From positions 1 to 64,000 of the forward strand of contig CANMBE010000011.1 in NCBI GenBank assembly GCA_947495975.1: a stretch of 64,000 nucleotides of DNA. Reading direction: 5' to 3'. The notes below the pieces were generated by a model, which worked only from the letters and a program-made list of their open reading frames with translations, made no database searches and was not told where the DNA came from. Source of the stretch: Ignavibacteria bacterium. Lineage in GTDB: Bacteria > Bacteroidota > Ignavibacteria > Kapaibacteriales > Kapaibacteriaceae. Below, piece by piece: positions 9,820 to 18,930 of this stretch (its first letter is position 1; every line of letters starts with the position of its first letter). The position numbers and the translations under genes were made by a program.

Positions 9820-10983
9820 TTACACGAATGCCGAAAGCCCTGTGATATCCTGTCCAATGATCAGCGTATGCATCTCGTGGGTACCCTCGTAGGTCTTTAC
9901 CGACTCCAAGTTTGCAGCATGACGCATAATAGGATACTCATCTAAGATTCCATTAGCTCCATGAATTTCACGACTCATTCGGGCAATCGTGAGCGCCATT
10001 TCGCAGTTATTTCGTTTAGCGAGGGATACGTGCTGTGGCCGTAAGGTGTTCTGGTCCTTGATCTTACCGAGTCTCCAGCACAAAAGCTGCGCCTTGGTAA
10101 TCTCATTGAGCATCCAAACAAGTTTGTCCTGGATAAGCTGGAACCCGGCAATCGGCCGGTCAAAGGCAATTCGGCTTTTGGCGTAATGGAGTGAGGAGTC
10201 ATAACAGGCCATAGCAGCTCCAACAACCCCCCAAGAGATCCCATAGCGAGCTTGTGTAAGGCATGAAAGTGGCCCTTTCAGACCCTCTACGCCCGGAAGC
10301 ATGTTCTCCTCTGGGATAAAGACATCTTGAAACACCAATTCTGATGTTACTGAAGCGCGAAGTGAGTGTTTGCCCTTCATCTCTGGGGCTGTAAATCCGG
10401 CCATCCCTTTTTCTACGAGGAAGCCGCGGACAACGCCATCAAGCTTGCCCCATACCACCGCTACGTCTGCCAATGTGCCATTTGTGATCCACATCTTGGC
10501 CCCGTTTAAGAGAAAGCCCCCTTCAACCCGCTTTGCATTTGTAGTCATGGAAGACGGGTTAGACCCCGCATCTGGCTCCGTAAGTCCAAAGCAGCCAATG
10601 GCTTGGCCGGATGCAAGACGTGGCAACCACTTCAATCGTTGCTCTTCTGACCCAAACGCATAGATCGGATACATAACTAAGGAGCTCTGTACGGATGCGA
10701 ATGACCGAATTCCGGAATCCCCACGCTCTAGCTCCTGCATGGCAATGCCATAACACGTGGAATTCATGCCTGCTCCTCCATACTCCTGAGGAAGAGTGAT
10801 TCCAAAGAGCCCAATATCGGCCATCTTTTTTACGAGGTGCAAAGGAAAGACACCGTCCCGTGCACTCTTTTCGATGATTGGCAGTATCTCGTTGTCAACA
10901 AAGTCTCGTACCGTCTGGCGAACAAGCTTTTCCTCTTCGGTAAAGAGTTCGTCTAGGTTGTAATAGTCTGGATGGGAGAACAT
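9820..10983 (-). CDS. gcdH: Acyl-CoA dehydrogenase, glutaryl-CoA dehydrogenase type
   Basis: FAD enzyme that oxidises and decarboxylates glutaryl-CoA to crotonyl-CoA in lysine/tryptophan breakdown. The 387 residues carry the glutaryl-CoA group signatures SVQSSLVMYPIYAFGSEEQ and GCFGLTEPDAGSNPSSM. The catalytic-base Glu appears as E366 in TYEGTHEMH near the C-terminus, followed by IIGQDITGLSAF. The ATG at 10983 has no visible Shine-Dalgarno; its leader is instead filled by a 16-base tandem repeat. The gene stands alone between terminators. The kmo gene at 43617 belongs to a connected pathway, but intermediate genes are not in the window. Assignment to GCDH rather than another acyl-CoA dehydrogenase is by motif recall, so fairly but not fully certain. 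Confidence 0.85.
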   Translation of the reverse strand: MFSHPDYYNLDELFTEEEKLVRQTVRDFVDNEILPIIEKSARDGVFPLHLVKKMADIGLFGITLPQEYGGAGMNSTCYGIAMQELERGDSGIRSFASVQSSLVMYPIYAFGSEEQRLKWLPRLASGQAIGCFGLTEPDAGSNPSSMTTNAKRVEGGFLLNGAKMWITNGTLADVAVVWGKLDGVVRGFLVEKGMAGFTAPEMKGKHSLRASVTSELVFQDVFIPEENMLPGVEGLKGPLSCLTQARYGISWGVVGAAMACYDSSLHYAKSRIAFDRPIAGFQLIQDKLVWMLNEITKAQLLCWRLGKIKDQNTLRPQHVSLAKRNNCEMALTIARMSREIHGANGILDEYPIMRHAANLESVKTYEGTHEMHTLIIGQDITGLSAFV

Positions 10984-10992
10984 AGAGTTACG

Positions 10993-11040
10993 GGGTTACG
11001 GAGTTACAGGGTTACGGAGATACAGGGTTACGGAGATACA
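10993..11040 (-). repeat. Three tandem 16-base repeats in gcdH leader
   Basis: Units 10993-11008, 11009-11024 and 11025-11040 share the sequence gggttacggagwtaca; the last two are identical and the first differs at one base. A partial copy (agttacg) sits at 10986-10992, touching the gcdH start codon. On the minus strand the repeats form most of the gcdH 5' leader where a ribosome-binding site would be expected. A TATTTTG string just upstream (11042-11048, minus) could be a -10/-7 element. Confidence 0.85.
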
Positions 11041-11134
11041 AAAATAGTGAACTAACACACCCATTAGACAACTAACTCATTATCCCGCTTTGTGTATTGT
11101 TGCAGAGGGGTGGATCACGTTGGAGAAGGCAATA

Positions 11135-11644
11135 ATGCGACCTGCTGCACACGAGTTCCCGGCGTACTACGAACAATATGTAGATCAAGTTGAGGCCGAC
11201 GATGTAATGTTGGTCCTTGAGGCACAGCGCCAAGAAGTTGTCAATCTCATTGGCACGCTTCACGATGATACTGCACGTTATAGGTACGAAGATGGCAAAT
11301 GGAGCATCAAAGAGGTGTTTGGTCACCTTCTTGATGCTGAACGCATATTTGGTACACGTGCTCTGTGTATTGCAAGGGGCGATACACAGCCCCTTCCTGG
11401 ATTCGATGAAAACTCATACGTTACCAACGCGGCGTTTGATGAGCGGCCGCTCGATAGCATCATAGACGAATGGTTTTTGATTCGCGATGCCAACCTCCGA
11501 CTCTTTGCCTCATTCAGTAATGAAGACCTTTCGCGCATAGGCATTGCAAACGGGAAGTCTATAACTCCGCGGGCAATCATCTGGACGATTGCGGGGCATA
11601 CGGTGCACCATCTAAGAATTCTTCGTGAACGTTACATCGTGTAA
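11135..11644 (+). CDS. DinB-family (DfsB-like) four-helix protein
   Basis: DinB/YfiT-fold proteins are metal-binding four-helix bundles, often thiol-dependent hydrolases or transferases; the substrate here is unknown. The probable metal His residues are in VFGHLLDAERI and in the C-terminal HTVHHLRILRERY, with the family's W-S-x-K-E segment (GKWSIKEV) before the first. I chose the ATG at 11135 (170 residues) because a strong Shine-Dalgarno (ggagaagg, 11122-11129) precedes it; a TTG at 11090 in the same frame would add 15 residues. It is a single gene, ended by the 11672-11693 hairpin. Confidence 0.8.
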   Translation: MRPAAHEFPAYYEQYVDQVEADDVMLVLEAQRQEVVNLIGTLHDDTARYRYEDGKWSIKEVFGHLLDAERIFGTRALCIARGDTQPLPGFDENSYVTNAAFDERPLDSIIDEWFLIRDANLRLFASFSNEDLSRIGIANGKSITPRAIIWTIAGHTVHHLRILRERYIV

Positions 11645-11671
11645 CGTGTCATTCTCATCCGTAAGTTTGTG

Positions 11672-11693
11672 AAGCCCCGTTTTGACGGGGTTT
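11672..11693 (+). terminator. Terminator between dinB-like gene and kup
   Basis: Eight-base stem 11672-11679 with 11686-11693 (one G-T) and a six-base loop, with a weak T-rich tail. It lies 27 bases past the dinB-like stop and 26 before kup. The stem contains an AGCCCCGT copy of the dispersed motif core. Confidence 0.6.
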
Positions 11694-11719
11694 CATGTTT
11701 CAGATCATAAGGGTCCACA

Positions 11720-13612
11720 ATGGACCAAAAGCCCTCGGGCACTTCTACGCGTGCACGTCTCCTTGCCCTGACGGTTGGCGCCGTTGGAGTTGTTTACGGA
11801 GACATCGGCACAAGCCCCCTCTACTCGCTTAAAGAGTGCTTCTCGCCACACTATCATCTTGTACCTGGTCGCGGTGAAGTACTTGGCATCCTGTCTCTGA
11901 TCTTCTGGGCTCTCACCCTCATCATCTGTGTGAAGTACCTGCTGATCATTACACGGTTCGACAACAAGGGCGAAGGTGGAATCCTTGCGCTTATGGAATT
12001 GGTAAGCGAGCGCAAAGGGTCTTTCGCTGCAATGGGCGCAATCTTTGTCGTAGGAATTTTTGGCGCTGCATTACTTTATGGCGATGGCATCATCACTCCG
12101 GCTATTTCCGTGCTTTCTGCCGTTGAGGGATTAAAGGTTGCCGCACCTGGACTTCACCCATGGATCATCCCCATTACCATAGCACTCTTGCTTGTGCTTT
12201 TTGGAATTCAAAAATATGGAACGGGCGGAGTAGGCAGAATCTTTGGACCGTTCATGGTGGGATGGTTTATACTCCTTGGATTTCTCGGCATTGTGAGCGC
12301 AATCCAAACTCCAGATGTATTCAACGCCATCAACCCAATCTATGGTTATGAGTTTTTTGTGAATCATGGCTTTGGCGCTTTCATCGTGCTCGGTAGCGTC
12401 TTCCTCGTAGTAACTGGTGGCGAAGCACTCTATGCAGACATGGGACATTTTGGACGCAAGCCAATCATACGGGGCTGGTTCTATGTAGCCTATCCTGGAC
12501 TTATCCTTCAATATTTTGGTCAAGGGGCTCTCCTCCTACGCGAAGGAAATATTCCGTCAACAGTAAGCAATCCGTTCTTCCACATGGTACCGTCATGGGG
12601 AGTGTTGCCGCTTGTTTTGATTTCTACAATCGCAACAATCATTGCATCGCAAGCAGTAATCTCTGGGGCATTTTCGTTGACGTGGCAGGCACTACAGCTT
12701 GGATATTTGCCTCGCCTCAAGGTGATGCATACGTCAAGCGAGGAGCGTGGACAGATCTACATGCCAACGGTAAACTGGGTGCTCTTCATTAGTTGCGTTG
12801 TGCTCGTTATTGCATTCCAAAACTCTGGCGCACTTGCAGCAGCATATGGCATTGCAGTTACATCAACAATGGTAATCACAACAGTGCTTGCATGGTTTGC
12901 AATGCGTAGACTCTTTAACTGGGGTATTGCTCCAGCTATCGCTGTTACATCCATATTCCTTGTGATTGATGTTTCGTTCCTGTTAGCGAACATGCTAAAG
13001 TTTATGGATGGTGGATACGTTCCAGTTGCAATGGCTGCGGCTATCTTCCTCATCATGGTAACGTGGCATAAGGGTAGAGAGATACTCCGGCGCGTCATTG
13101 AAAAGAGGAATAAACCTATTCAGGACATCATTAACGATGATATCGATCGGTATGAAGATGTTCCGGGCACAGCGTTGTACATGAGTGGCTATGTAGGTAT
13201 TGCTCCACCAGCATTGGTGAGCAACCTTCAGTACAACCGTGTGCGACATGAGACAATTGTGCTGCTCTCGGTTGAAGTAAGCACTGCGGCGCGCATTCCA
13301 TTTTCAGAACGCATTGAAGTAAAGCCAATGGAAAAGGGAGTGTATCAGGTGGTGTTGTCCTATGGCTTTATGGACCAACTTGATCTTATGCAAGATCTCA
13401 TGTATCTACCTGAGTATGACATTCCTGTAGATATTACTGACGCCATTTTCGTGTTGGGTCACGAAACCCTTACAGTGAAGGACAGCGAAGGCATGGCCAA
13501 GTGGCGCAAAGAAATTTTTGTCTTCCTTCATCGCAACTCTCGCACTCCTGCACGCTATTTCGGAATTCCTGTGAAGCGCACTCTTGAGGTTGGCTCACAC
13601 GTGGCTATCTAA
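11720..13612 (+). CDS. kup: Potassium uptake protein Kup
   Basis: Inner-membrane K+ (proton-coupled) transporter of the KUP/HAK/KT family. It has 630 residues, the usual length. The family signature GVVYGDIGTSPLYSLKECF appears at residues 19-37, followed by about 12 hydrophobic segments up to residue 450 and a soluble C-terminal domain of about 170 residues. GDGIITPAISVLSAVEGL and FVVTGGEALYADMGHFG-type loops are present. The ATG has aaggg nine bases upstream. Its stop overlaps the convergent beta-barrel gene by 4 bases. It appears monocistronic. Confidence 0.95.
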   Translation: MDQKPSGTSTRARLLALTVGAVGVVYGDIGTSPLYSLKECFSPHYHLVPGRGEVLGILSLIFWALTLIICVKYLLIITRFDNKGEGGILALMELVSERKGSFAAMGAIFVVGIFGAALLYGDGIITPAISVLSAVEGLKVAAPGLHPWIIPITIALLLVLFGIQKYGTGGVGRIFGPFMVGWFILLGFLGIVSAIQTPDVFNAINPIYGYEFFVNHGFGAFIVLGSVFLVVTGGEALYADMGHFGRKPIIRGWFYVAYPGLILQYFGQGALLLREGNIPSTVSNPFFHMVPSWGVLPLVLISTIATIIASQAVISGAFSLTWQALQLGYLPRLKVMHTSSEERGQIYMPTVNWVLFISCVVLVIAFQNSGALAAAYGIAVTSTMVITTVLAWFAMRRLFNWGIAPAIAVTSIFLVIDVSFLLANMLKFMDGGYVPVAMAAAIFLIMVTWHKGREILRRVIEKRNKPIQDIINDDIDRYEDVPGTALYMSGYVGIAPPALVSNLQYNRVRHETIVLLSVEVSTAARIPFSERIEVKPMEKGVYQVVLSYGFMDQLDLMQDLMYLPEYDIPVDITDAIFVLGHETLTVKDSEGMAKWRKEIFVFLHRNSRTPARYFGIPVKRTLEVGSHVAI

Positions 13613-14355
13613 ATGCCGAACTGATAGGCAAGTCCAAGACGTATTCCTCTACCTACAAGCCAGCCAACGTCTTGTGTAGGTGCGCCACTTGGCATCGGGT
13701 TTGCCACGTCAAATTCCGTAGGGGTTCGCACCATATAACTCAAGTCAAAAACAACTCTATTATCGCCGAGCGGCAAGATGAGGTTTGCGCCAAGCATAAC
13801 ACCAAAACCGAACTGACCTTTGTACGACGCGTTCACCGTTGTTGGTCTCGTGCCAAGATCTTCCTTTGGAATTGCTGAGTAGTCATCCGTTTGCTCCGCA
13901 GAAAGTACTCGGTCAACCAGTACACCTAAACAAAGTGAAACACGCGAGCCACTTGTATCAAGTGCAGCTACATTGAATCCCAAACCAAGATCAACTTCAA
14001 AAGCACTGGAATGAATCGTAGAGGTTACAACTGGTGCACCTGAAAACGGATCTACCACGTTCAAACGTCTACCAGACTGAATTGATGCCGTCTTAACAAA
14101 TGACGATGTGAAGCCGCCGTTTTCTATACGGTAATTCAATCCTGCATACAATTCTGTAAGATTGGACAGCACGCGACTATATCGAACGCCCACATTGAAC
14201 CTTGTTGGCGAACCATACGATGACACGTCTGTCCCAACTCCCGTGCTTATTGTATACGTGAATGCTGGTCCCAGAAATGACTGGGCAGAAAGAACAAACG
14301 TCGCCGTCACAAATACTGCAACGGCGACGCACATTTTTATAAGGGGCTTCTTCAT
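13609..14355 (-). CDS. Outer-membrane beta-barrel protein, function unknown
   Basis: It has 248 residues, with a signal peptide at 1-24 (MKKPLIKMCVAVAVFVTAT..LSAQS). The rest alternates polar and hydrophobic residues in short strands and ends LGLAYQFGI, a typical small porin-like barrel; repeated phrases such as VGVRYSRVLSNLTELYAGLN fit antiparallel strands. It starts 21 bases after the htrA stop, so it is probably co-transcribed with the protease and could be one of its clients; that is inference. I recognise no specific family. Its stop overlaps kup. Confidence 0.75.
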   Translation of the reverse strand: MKKPLIKMCVAVAVFVTATFVLSAQSFLGPAFTYTISTGVGTDVSSYGSPTRFNVGVRYSRVLSNLTELYAGLNYRIENGGFTSSFVKTASIQSGRRLNVVDPFSGAPVVTSTIHSSAFEVDLGLGFNVAALDTSGSRVSLCLGVLVDRVLSAEQTDDYSAIPKEDLGTRPTTVNASYKGQFGFGVMLGANLILPLGDNRVVFDLSYMVRTPTEFDVANPMPSGAPTQDVGWLVGRGIRLGLAYQFGI

Positions 14356-14376
14356 TCCTGAAAGATACGATGACGA

Positions 14377-15927
14377 TTACGACTCAGGAACTTCTACGGT
14401 AATTGCCTGCTTGGTTCCATCAGATTCTTTCACAACGAATAGCACACCATCACCAGCTTTCTTTGATCCAAGAATTCGCTGCAGCTGGTCTGGTGAGTTT
14501 ACCTCTTTGCCGTCAGCTTTTAAGATTACGGTACCTTGGCGAAGTCCTCTGCGAGCGACTGCACCTCCGCGATCAACTTTTGAAATGAATACACCACTCT
14601 TTGTGCCAAATGATACGTTCTGCTCATCTGTGAGTGGGGAAGCGGTAAATCCTAAACTCTTAAAATTTACGGGTTCATCAGCAGCCTTTGTGGTTGCTTC
14701 CCCCGCCTTGCTATCTGACGATGAACTTGTATAATCACTATCAAGCGACTTGAGAGTTACGGACTTTGAAATTACTCTACCATCTCTCCAAATCTTGAGC
14801 GTCACTTTGTCGCCAGCTCTTCGCAAGACAATTTCATTCTGAAGATCATTTGAGGTCTTTACGGCATTCCCATCAACGTCCAGAATCACGTCGCCCACCT
14901 CAAGTCCGGCAGATTCTGCAGCGCCACCTCGAACAACTTTATTGACGTTTACACCGCTGACTTTACCAAGCCCTACGGCTTTGGCCGAGGCTTCGTCTAC
15001 GCTTGTAATTTCAACACCAATATATCCGCGTTGAATTTTACCGTCGTCCATTAAATCAAGAGCCACACTGCGAACCATGTCAATCGGGATTGCAAAACCA
15101 TAGCCTGCATTAAACCCTGAGCGCGAAGCGATTGCGGTGTTAATGCCAACAAGACTTCCGTTCAGATTAAAAAGGCCGCCGCCGGAATTACCAGGATTGA
15201 TTGCAGCGTCTGTTTGGATAAAGTTTTCTACTGCATAACGATTACGTTCAAACGTTTGGTCGTCTGTGCCTACAATACCAATGCCCCTTCCCATTGCAGA
15301 TACAATTCCCGTTGTGACCGTAGACTTCAGTCCAAGTGGATTGCCAACTGCCACAACCCATTCGCCAACGCGAATTTCTGCGCGCTGAGCAAAGTGTGCA
15401 GGCATGAACGTACCTTCAATCTTCAACACCGCAAGATCAGTAAGTGGGTCACGGCCCACGAGTCTTGCCTTGTGTTCTTTCTGGTCGTTGGTGGTTACTA
15501 CAATTCCGCCCTCTTTGGCGGATTCCACTACATGGTTGTTGGTGACCACGTATCCGTCTGCACTAATGACTACGCCCGAGCCTGCTGCTTCGCCTTCATC
15601 GGGCTGGGGCGATGGGTCGCCTTCGCCACCGTCTGGTCCAAAGAACCTGTAAAATTCTTTGGGGGTTGCTGCGGGAGCCTTGCGCTCGGTCTTCACAGAG
15701 ATAGACACAACGGATTGGGTAACCGCGCTTGATACAGCCACGAATTGATCATTGAGGGCTTTTACAGCTGCTGACAAAGGGGCTGGGGGCAATGAAGCTC
15801 CTAGCTCTGTCCCACCAGCAAATAGGTTCTCAATGGCATTCCCGCCAAAGGACGTCATGAGTATGACGCCAAAAACAATGCCCGTACCAATAAGGGCAAC
15901 GGCGGTCAGAAGAGTTCGTTTCGTCAT
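14377..15927 (-). CDS. degQ: Periplasmic serine protease of the HtrA/DegP/DegQ (Do) family
   Basis: Trypsin-like envelope quality-control protease and chaperone. The 516 residues start with an uncleaved or cleaved signal helix at 5-27. The protease domain holds the full triad: His132 (VVTNNHVV), Asp164 (PLTDLAVL) and Ser248 (NPGNSGGGLF). Two PDZ domains follow (about 290-385 and 425-510); they are separated by a Ser/Asp-rich linker. A Gly/Pro/Glu-rich loop at 97-115 precedes the active domain. ggag lies 6 bases before the ATG. A promoter-like pair is seen upstream at 15965-15995. DegP and DegQ cannot be told apart from sequence alone, so the symbol is nominal. Confidence 0.92.
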   Translation of the reverse strand: MTKRTLLTAVALIGTGIVFGVILMTSFGGNAIENLFAGGTELGASLPPAPLSAAVKALNDQFVAVSSAVTQSVVSISVKTERKAPAATPKEFYRFFGPDGGEGDPSPQPDEGEAAGSGVVISADGYVVTNNHVVESAKEGGIVVTTNDQKEHKARLVGRDPLTDLAVLKIEGTFMPAHFAQRAEIRVGEWVVAVGNPLGLKSTVTTGIVSAMGRGIGIVGTDDQTFERNRYAVENFIQTDAAINPGNSGGGLFNLNGSLVGINTAIASRSGFNAGYGFAIPIDMVRSVALDLMDDGKIQRGYIGVEITSVDEASAKAVGLGKVSGVNVNKVVRGGAAESAGLEVGDVILDVDGNAVKTSNDLQNEIVLRRAGDKVTLKIWRDGRVISKSVTLKSLDSDYTSSSSDSKAGEATTKAADEPVNFKSLGFTASPLTDEQNVSFGTKSGVFISKVDRGGAVARRGLRQGTVILKADGKEVNSPDQLQRILGSKKAGDGVLFVVKESDGTKQAITVEVPES

Positions 15928-15964
15928 AGTTGCTCCGAGTATTATTCAGGCGCAAAGGGACGAA

Positions 15965-15995
15965 CAAATTTTCAGTTTAGTGGAATGCCCGCAAA
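15965..15995 (-). promoter_or_regulatory. Bacteroidota-type promoter candidate for htrA
   Basis: On the minus strand TTTG (15992-15995) is followed after 19 bases by AAAATTTG (15965-15972). The published Bacteroidota consensus is -33 TTTG and -7 TAnnTTTG with about 19-21 bases between them, so only the first base of the -7 box differs. Transcription would begin about 30 bases before the htrA ATG. The -33 box lies inside or next to the ppx stop. Confidence 0.4.
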
Positions 15996-15998
15996 GTC

Positions 15999-17591
15999 TC
16001 ACACGGCATGAACCAACAGGCGCACTTTTCGCCCGAACGTTTCTTCCATAAGCTCCTTGCGCCGCTCAGAGCCCCATAACTCAATATCCGGTACCATGGT
16101 TGGAGCTACAAGGTAGATGTCGAGGGCACTTGCCGAAACGTTTACACGTACAGTTTGCACCACCTGTTGCTGACGGCGGTCTAGTCCTTCCCCAATCCTG
16201 AGGATGGAAGAGAGTACCTGAACAAGACGCTGCTCGTCTGCGCTGAGCGCAAAAAACGCTAGGTGTTTTTTCTTTGGGTGGCTCTTACGATGATACCGCG
16301 CAACATTTGCGATGAGCTCTGCTTCGTCATTTGTAAAGCCGGGCATTGCGCTGTTGCGAATAATATATTCGCTGTGTTTATGATGCTGATCTGCTGCAAT
16401 GTGATATCCAACGTCGTGCAATAATGCGGCTGCTTCTAAAAGTTCACGCTCTCTATCGCCAAATCCATGGAGGCTGTGAAGATCATCAAACAGACGCAAA
16501 CAAAGATTCTTTACGTGCTCTGCATGACGCCTACGAACGCGGTAGAGATCGCAGAGGTGATCAACACTTTGATAACGTAGATGCGATAGATGATGATACT
16601 CATCGATGTCTTTTTGTTTTTGCACGGTATCAAAAACAATACCTTCGCGAAGTGCATATCCCGAAATTGTAAGCTCTTGAATATTGAGCCCTAGTATCGC
16701 TTGTTCCAAGATCAGCGCGCCACCTGTAATAACGTCAGCACGCTTTGAATCCATTCCTGGCAATGCGAGTCGCTCATCAAGTGTCTTGGCTTGAACAATT
16801 GAGTTTACTACGTCGATGATGTCCTTGCGATCGAGACGCATGGCATTCAATGATTCGGGAGGACGTTTTCCCTTGCGAGCTATGGTCATGGCAGCGATTG
16901 CAAGTACTGTTCCAGAACACCCTACTGCATGTTCAAAACCATAGGCAATGAGTGATTGAAACACGGTGGCCCATTCTCCACGTATTGCATTTCTGCAGGC
17001 TTCAATTTGTTGATCCGTAATGGTTGGGTTTGGAAAGAATCTCTTCGTCATGCGGATATGACCAAGCTTAGAAGAATCAACAAACGCCGCTTCACCTTGA
17101 TATCCAATCACGGTTTCTGTTGAGCCCCCTCCAATATCAATGACGAATGTGCGCTTTGCAAGAATTGGTAGTGCATGGAGTGCACCCAGGTAGATGAGTC
17201 TACCTTCCTCTACACCTGGGATTACTTCGATTTCAATTCCAGTATCGTTCAAAGCGCGCAGAACAAATTCATCCTTGTTCAATGCTTCTCGTACAGCGCT
17301 TGTTGCAACTGCACGCACGTGTGCACCGTGCTGATGAGCCTCGAAAGCAAATCGCTTCAGTGTGGCCACACCACGATCGATAGCCTCGGGAGTGAGTCTC
17401 TTCATGTCACCTGCCGATGATCCAAGACGCACCATTTCCTTGTTACGAGCATGAATACGCAATACTCCTCGCGTGCCAACGCTAGCCACCACCATGTGGA
17501 ATGAATTTGTTCCTACATCGATGGCCGCAATGAGAATTGGCTCAGGTGACTCTACTTCCACAATCAGATCCTCCGTATTCAAAGATACCAT
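15999..17591 (-). CDS. ppx: Ppx/GppA phosphatase with C-terminal HD domain
   Basis: Exopolyphosphatase / guanosine pentaphosphatase family; links polyphosphate and (p)ppGpp pools. The 530 residues comprise an ASKHA-fold phosphatase domain from about 20 to 320 (AAIDVGTNSFHMVV, ATSAVREALN, FVIDIGGGSTETVIG) and an HD-type domain from about 345 (LLEAAALLHDVGYHI, then H-x-K-HSEYII). Length and architecture fit Ppx of the longer type. The ATG at 17591 lies only 14 bases from a divergent small ORF at 17606. Exact substrate preference cannot be read from sequence. Confidence 0.9.
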   Translation of the reverse strand: MVSLNTEDLIVEVESPEPILIAAIDVGTNSFHMVVASVGTRGVLRIHARNKEMVRLGSSAGDMKRLTPEAIDRGVATLKRFAFEAHQHGAHVRAVATSAVREALNKDEFVLRALNDTGIEIEVIPGVEEGRLIYLGALHALPILAKRTFVIDIGGGSTETVIGYQGEAAFVDSSKLGHIRMTKRFFPNPTITDQQIEACRNAIRGEWATVFQSLIAYGFEHAVGCSGTVLAIAAMTIARKGKRPPESLNAMRLDRKDIIDVVNSIVQAKTLDERLALPGMDSKRADVITGGALILEQAILGLNIQELTISGYALREGIVFDTVQKQKDIDEYHHLSHLRYQSVDHLCDLYRVRRRHAEHVKNLCLRLFDDLHSLHGFGDRERELLEAAALLHDVGYHIAADQHHKHSEYIIRNSAMPGFTNDEAELIANVARYHRKSHPKKKHLAFFALSADEQRLVQVLSSILRIGEGLDRRQQQVVQTVRVNVSASALDIYLVAPTMVPDIELWGSERRKELMEETFGRKVRLLVHAV

Positions 17592-17605
17592 GAGTATCTT
17601 ACGCC

Positions 17606-17722
17606 ATGCTTCAACGCCCGTTTATCATTATTGGGCTCGTAGTGGTGGGCTTCATTGTGCTCTCCTCTCTTGCCATTGGTTTTCTACGCAGAATGTCCGG
17701 ACGAGGTCCGGATAGGAGATAA
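17606..17722 (+). CDS. Small single-pass membrane protein, 38 residues
   Basis: Unrecognised ORF starting MLQRPFIIIGLVV, with one hydrophobic helix (residues 6-26) and a strongly basic tail rich in Arg. It ends one base before the ATG of the downstream membrane protein at 17724, and that gene's aggaga Shine-Dalgarno lies in its last codons, suggesting translational coupling. There is no clear ribosome-binding site of its own, and only 14 bases separate it from the divergent ppx start. The helix, tail and tight spacing support a real gene, but it could be chance. Confidence 0.5.
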   Translation: MLQRPFIIIGLVVVGFIVLSSLAIGFLRRMSGRGPDRR

Positions 17723-17723
17723 T

Positions 17724-18845
17724 ATGGCCAAGGAAGAGCGGTTTGCTTTTCTCGACGTGGTCCGCGGACTTGCAGTGATCTGGATGATCCAGGTTCACAT
17801 CACGAACGTTTTGCTAAATCCTGCCATTCGTGTAGGATGGTTTTTTGATGCGCTGAACATCTCCAATGGCTTTGTAGCCCCCACGTTCATCTTCTGTGCT
17901 GGCGCAGGCTTGTGGATTGCTCTTTTACGAAAGGGTCCACGATATCGCCTCTTTGGTAAGGACCTGCTCATCTACCTGCGTAGGCTAGGATACATCCTAG
18001 CATGGGCCTACATCTTGCATGCGCCATTCTTTTCGCTTGATCGAGTCCTCATTGCAACTCCTGATGAACTCCTGCCCTGGTTGCAGATAGATGTGTTGCA
18101 CGTCATTGTGTTTTCATCTTTGGCTGTCATGGGCGTATATCTTGTTGTTGGAGACCTGCGCCGTGCAACATGGATCTATGGCATCATTGCATTCGCGATC
18201 ATGTCTTTTACCTGGACCATTGGAATGTATCCGCCTGATAGCCCCTTCCCACTTCTTCCGTGGAGTTGCTACCTCTTTGCCGGGGCGTTTATCACCGGCA
18301 TCTTTATGCAGGCAAAGGATAAGGGGCGTGTGGCTCGTTGGATGTTTTGGATTGGACTCTGTGGACCATTTATACTTTTCACATCAAAGAACATTGGCCC
18401 AGCTATGCCCTGGGATGAGATGTGGTGGACTACATCCGTTGGCATGCATCTCTTTCGCATTTGCGCCACCCTGATGTTGTTGGGAATGCTCTATTCCATC
18501 GAGGGTAGGCTGCGCACAGCTAAGGCTGGAGTGCTATTGCAGGAGATCGGCAATGAGTCGCTGTTTATGTATTTGGGGCATCTACTCTTTGTGTATGGAT
18601 ACATGAAGACTATTGTTGATTTGGTATACGGAACCTCAGAACTTGGCTACGGAAGCGTTGCTCTTCTGTGGATTGTTGTAACCATTGTGTTCGTTGCACT
18701 CATGCATGTTTGGCATCGCATAAAACAAGATCGCCCCAAAGTTGCGCTGCGTCTTCTTGTTGTGCAGCTTTCCTGGATGGCTTTGTCGTTTATCGTGATG
18801 CCCGCCGATTTCTCATTGATACGTTTATTGGGTCTTGGACCGTAG
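17724..18845 (+). CDS. Multi-pass acyltransferase-like membrane protein (DUF1624/HGSNAT-like)
   Basis: The 373 residues contain about ten hydrophobic helices. It begins FAFLDVVRGLAVIWMIQVH, the N-terminal D-x-x-RG...H pattern of the DUF1624 / heparan-alpha-glucosaminide N-acetyltransferase-like group, in which a membrane His takes part in acyl transfer. The substrate is unknown; cell-envelope sugar acylation is a reasonable guess. The start at 17724 is chosen because aggaga lies just before it; an ATG at 17655 in the same frame lacks this. A second, more diverged member lies at 59158-60399. A perfect-stem terminator follows. Confidence 0.65.
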   Translation: MAKEERFAFLDVVRGLAVIWMIQVHITNVLLNPAIRVGWFFDALNISNGFVAPTFIFCAGAGLWIALLRKGPRYRLFGKDLLIYLRRLGYILAWAYILHAPFFSLDRVLIATPDELLPWLQIDVLHVIVFSSLAVMGVYLVVGDLRRATWIYGIIAFAIMSFTWTIGMYPPDSPFPLLPWSCYLFAGAFITGIFMQAKDKGRVARWMFWIGLCGPFILFTSKNIGPAMPWDEMWWTTSVGMHLFRICATLMLLGMLYSIEGRLRTAKAGVLLQEIGNESLFMYLGHLLFVYGYMKTIVDLVYGTSELGYGSVALLWIVVTIVFVALMHVWHRIKQDRPKVALRLLVVQLSWMALSFIVMPADFSLIRLLGLGP

Positions 18846-18873
18846 GCATACGTGGCCTGCCCTACCGTAACCA

Positions 18874-18907
18874 ACAAAGGCCGCTCCCTTTCGGGAACGG
18901 CCTTTGT
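18874..18907. terminator. Bidirectional terminator hairpin
   Basis: Ten perfect pairs, 18874-18883 with 18898-18907, with an inner stem 18885-18888 / 18893-18896. It lies between two convergent genes (stops at 18845 and 18931), so it can serve both strands. T tracts are weak on both sides. Confidence 0.75.
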
Positions 18908-18930
18908 GGCGTTCTGTTCACAATCGCGGT

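Noticed and set aside
10984-11040. CRISPR-like repeat
   Set aside because: Units are 16 bases with no spacers between them; it is a simple tandem repeat.
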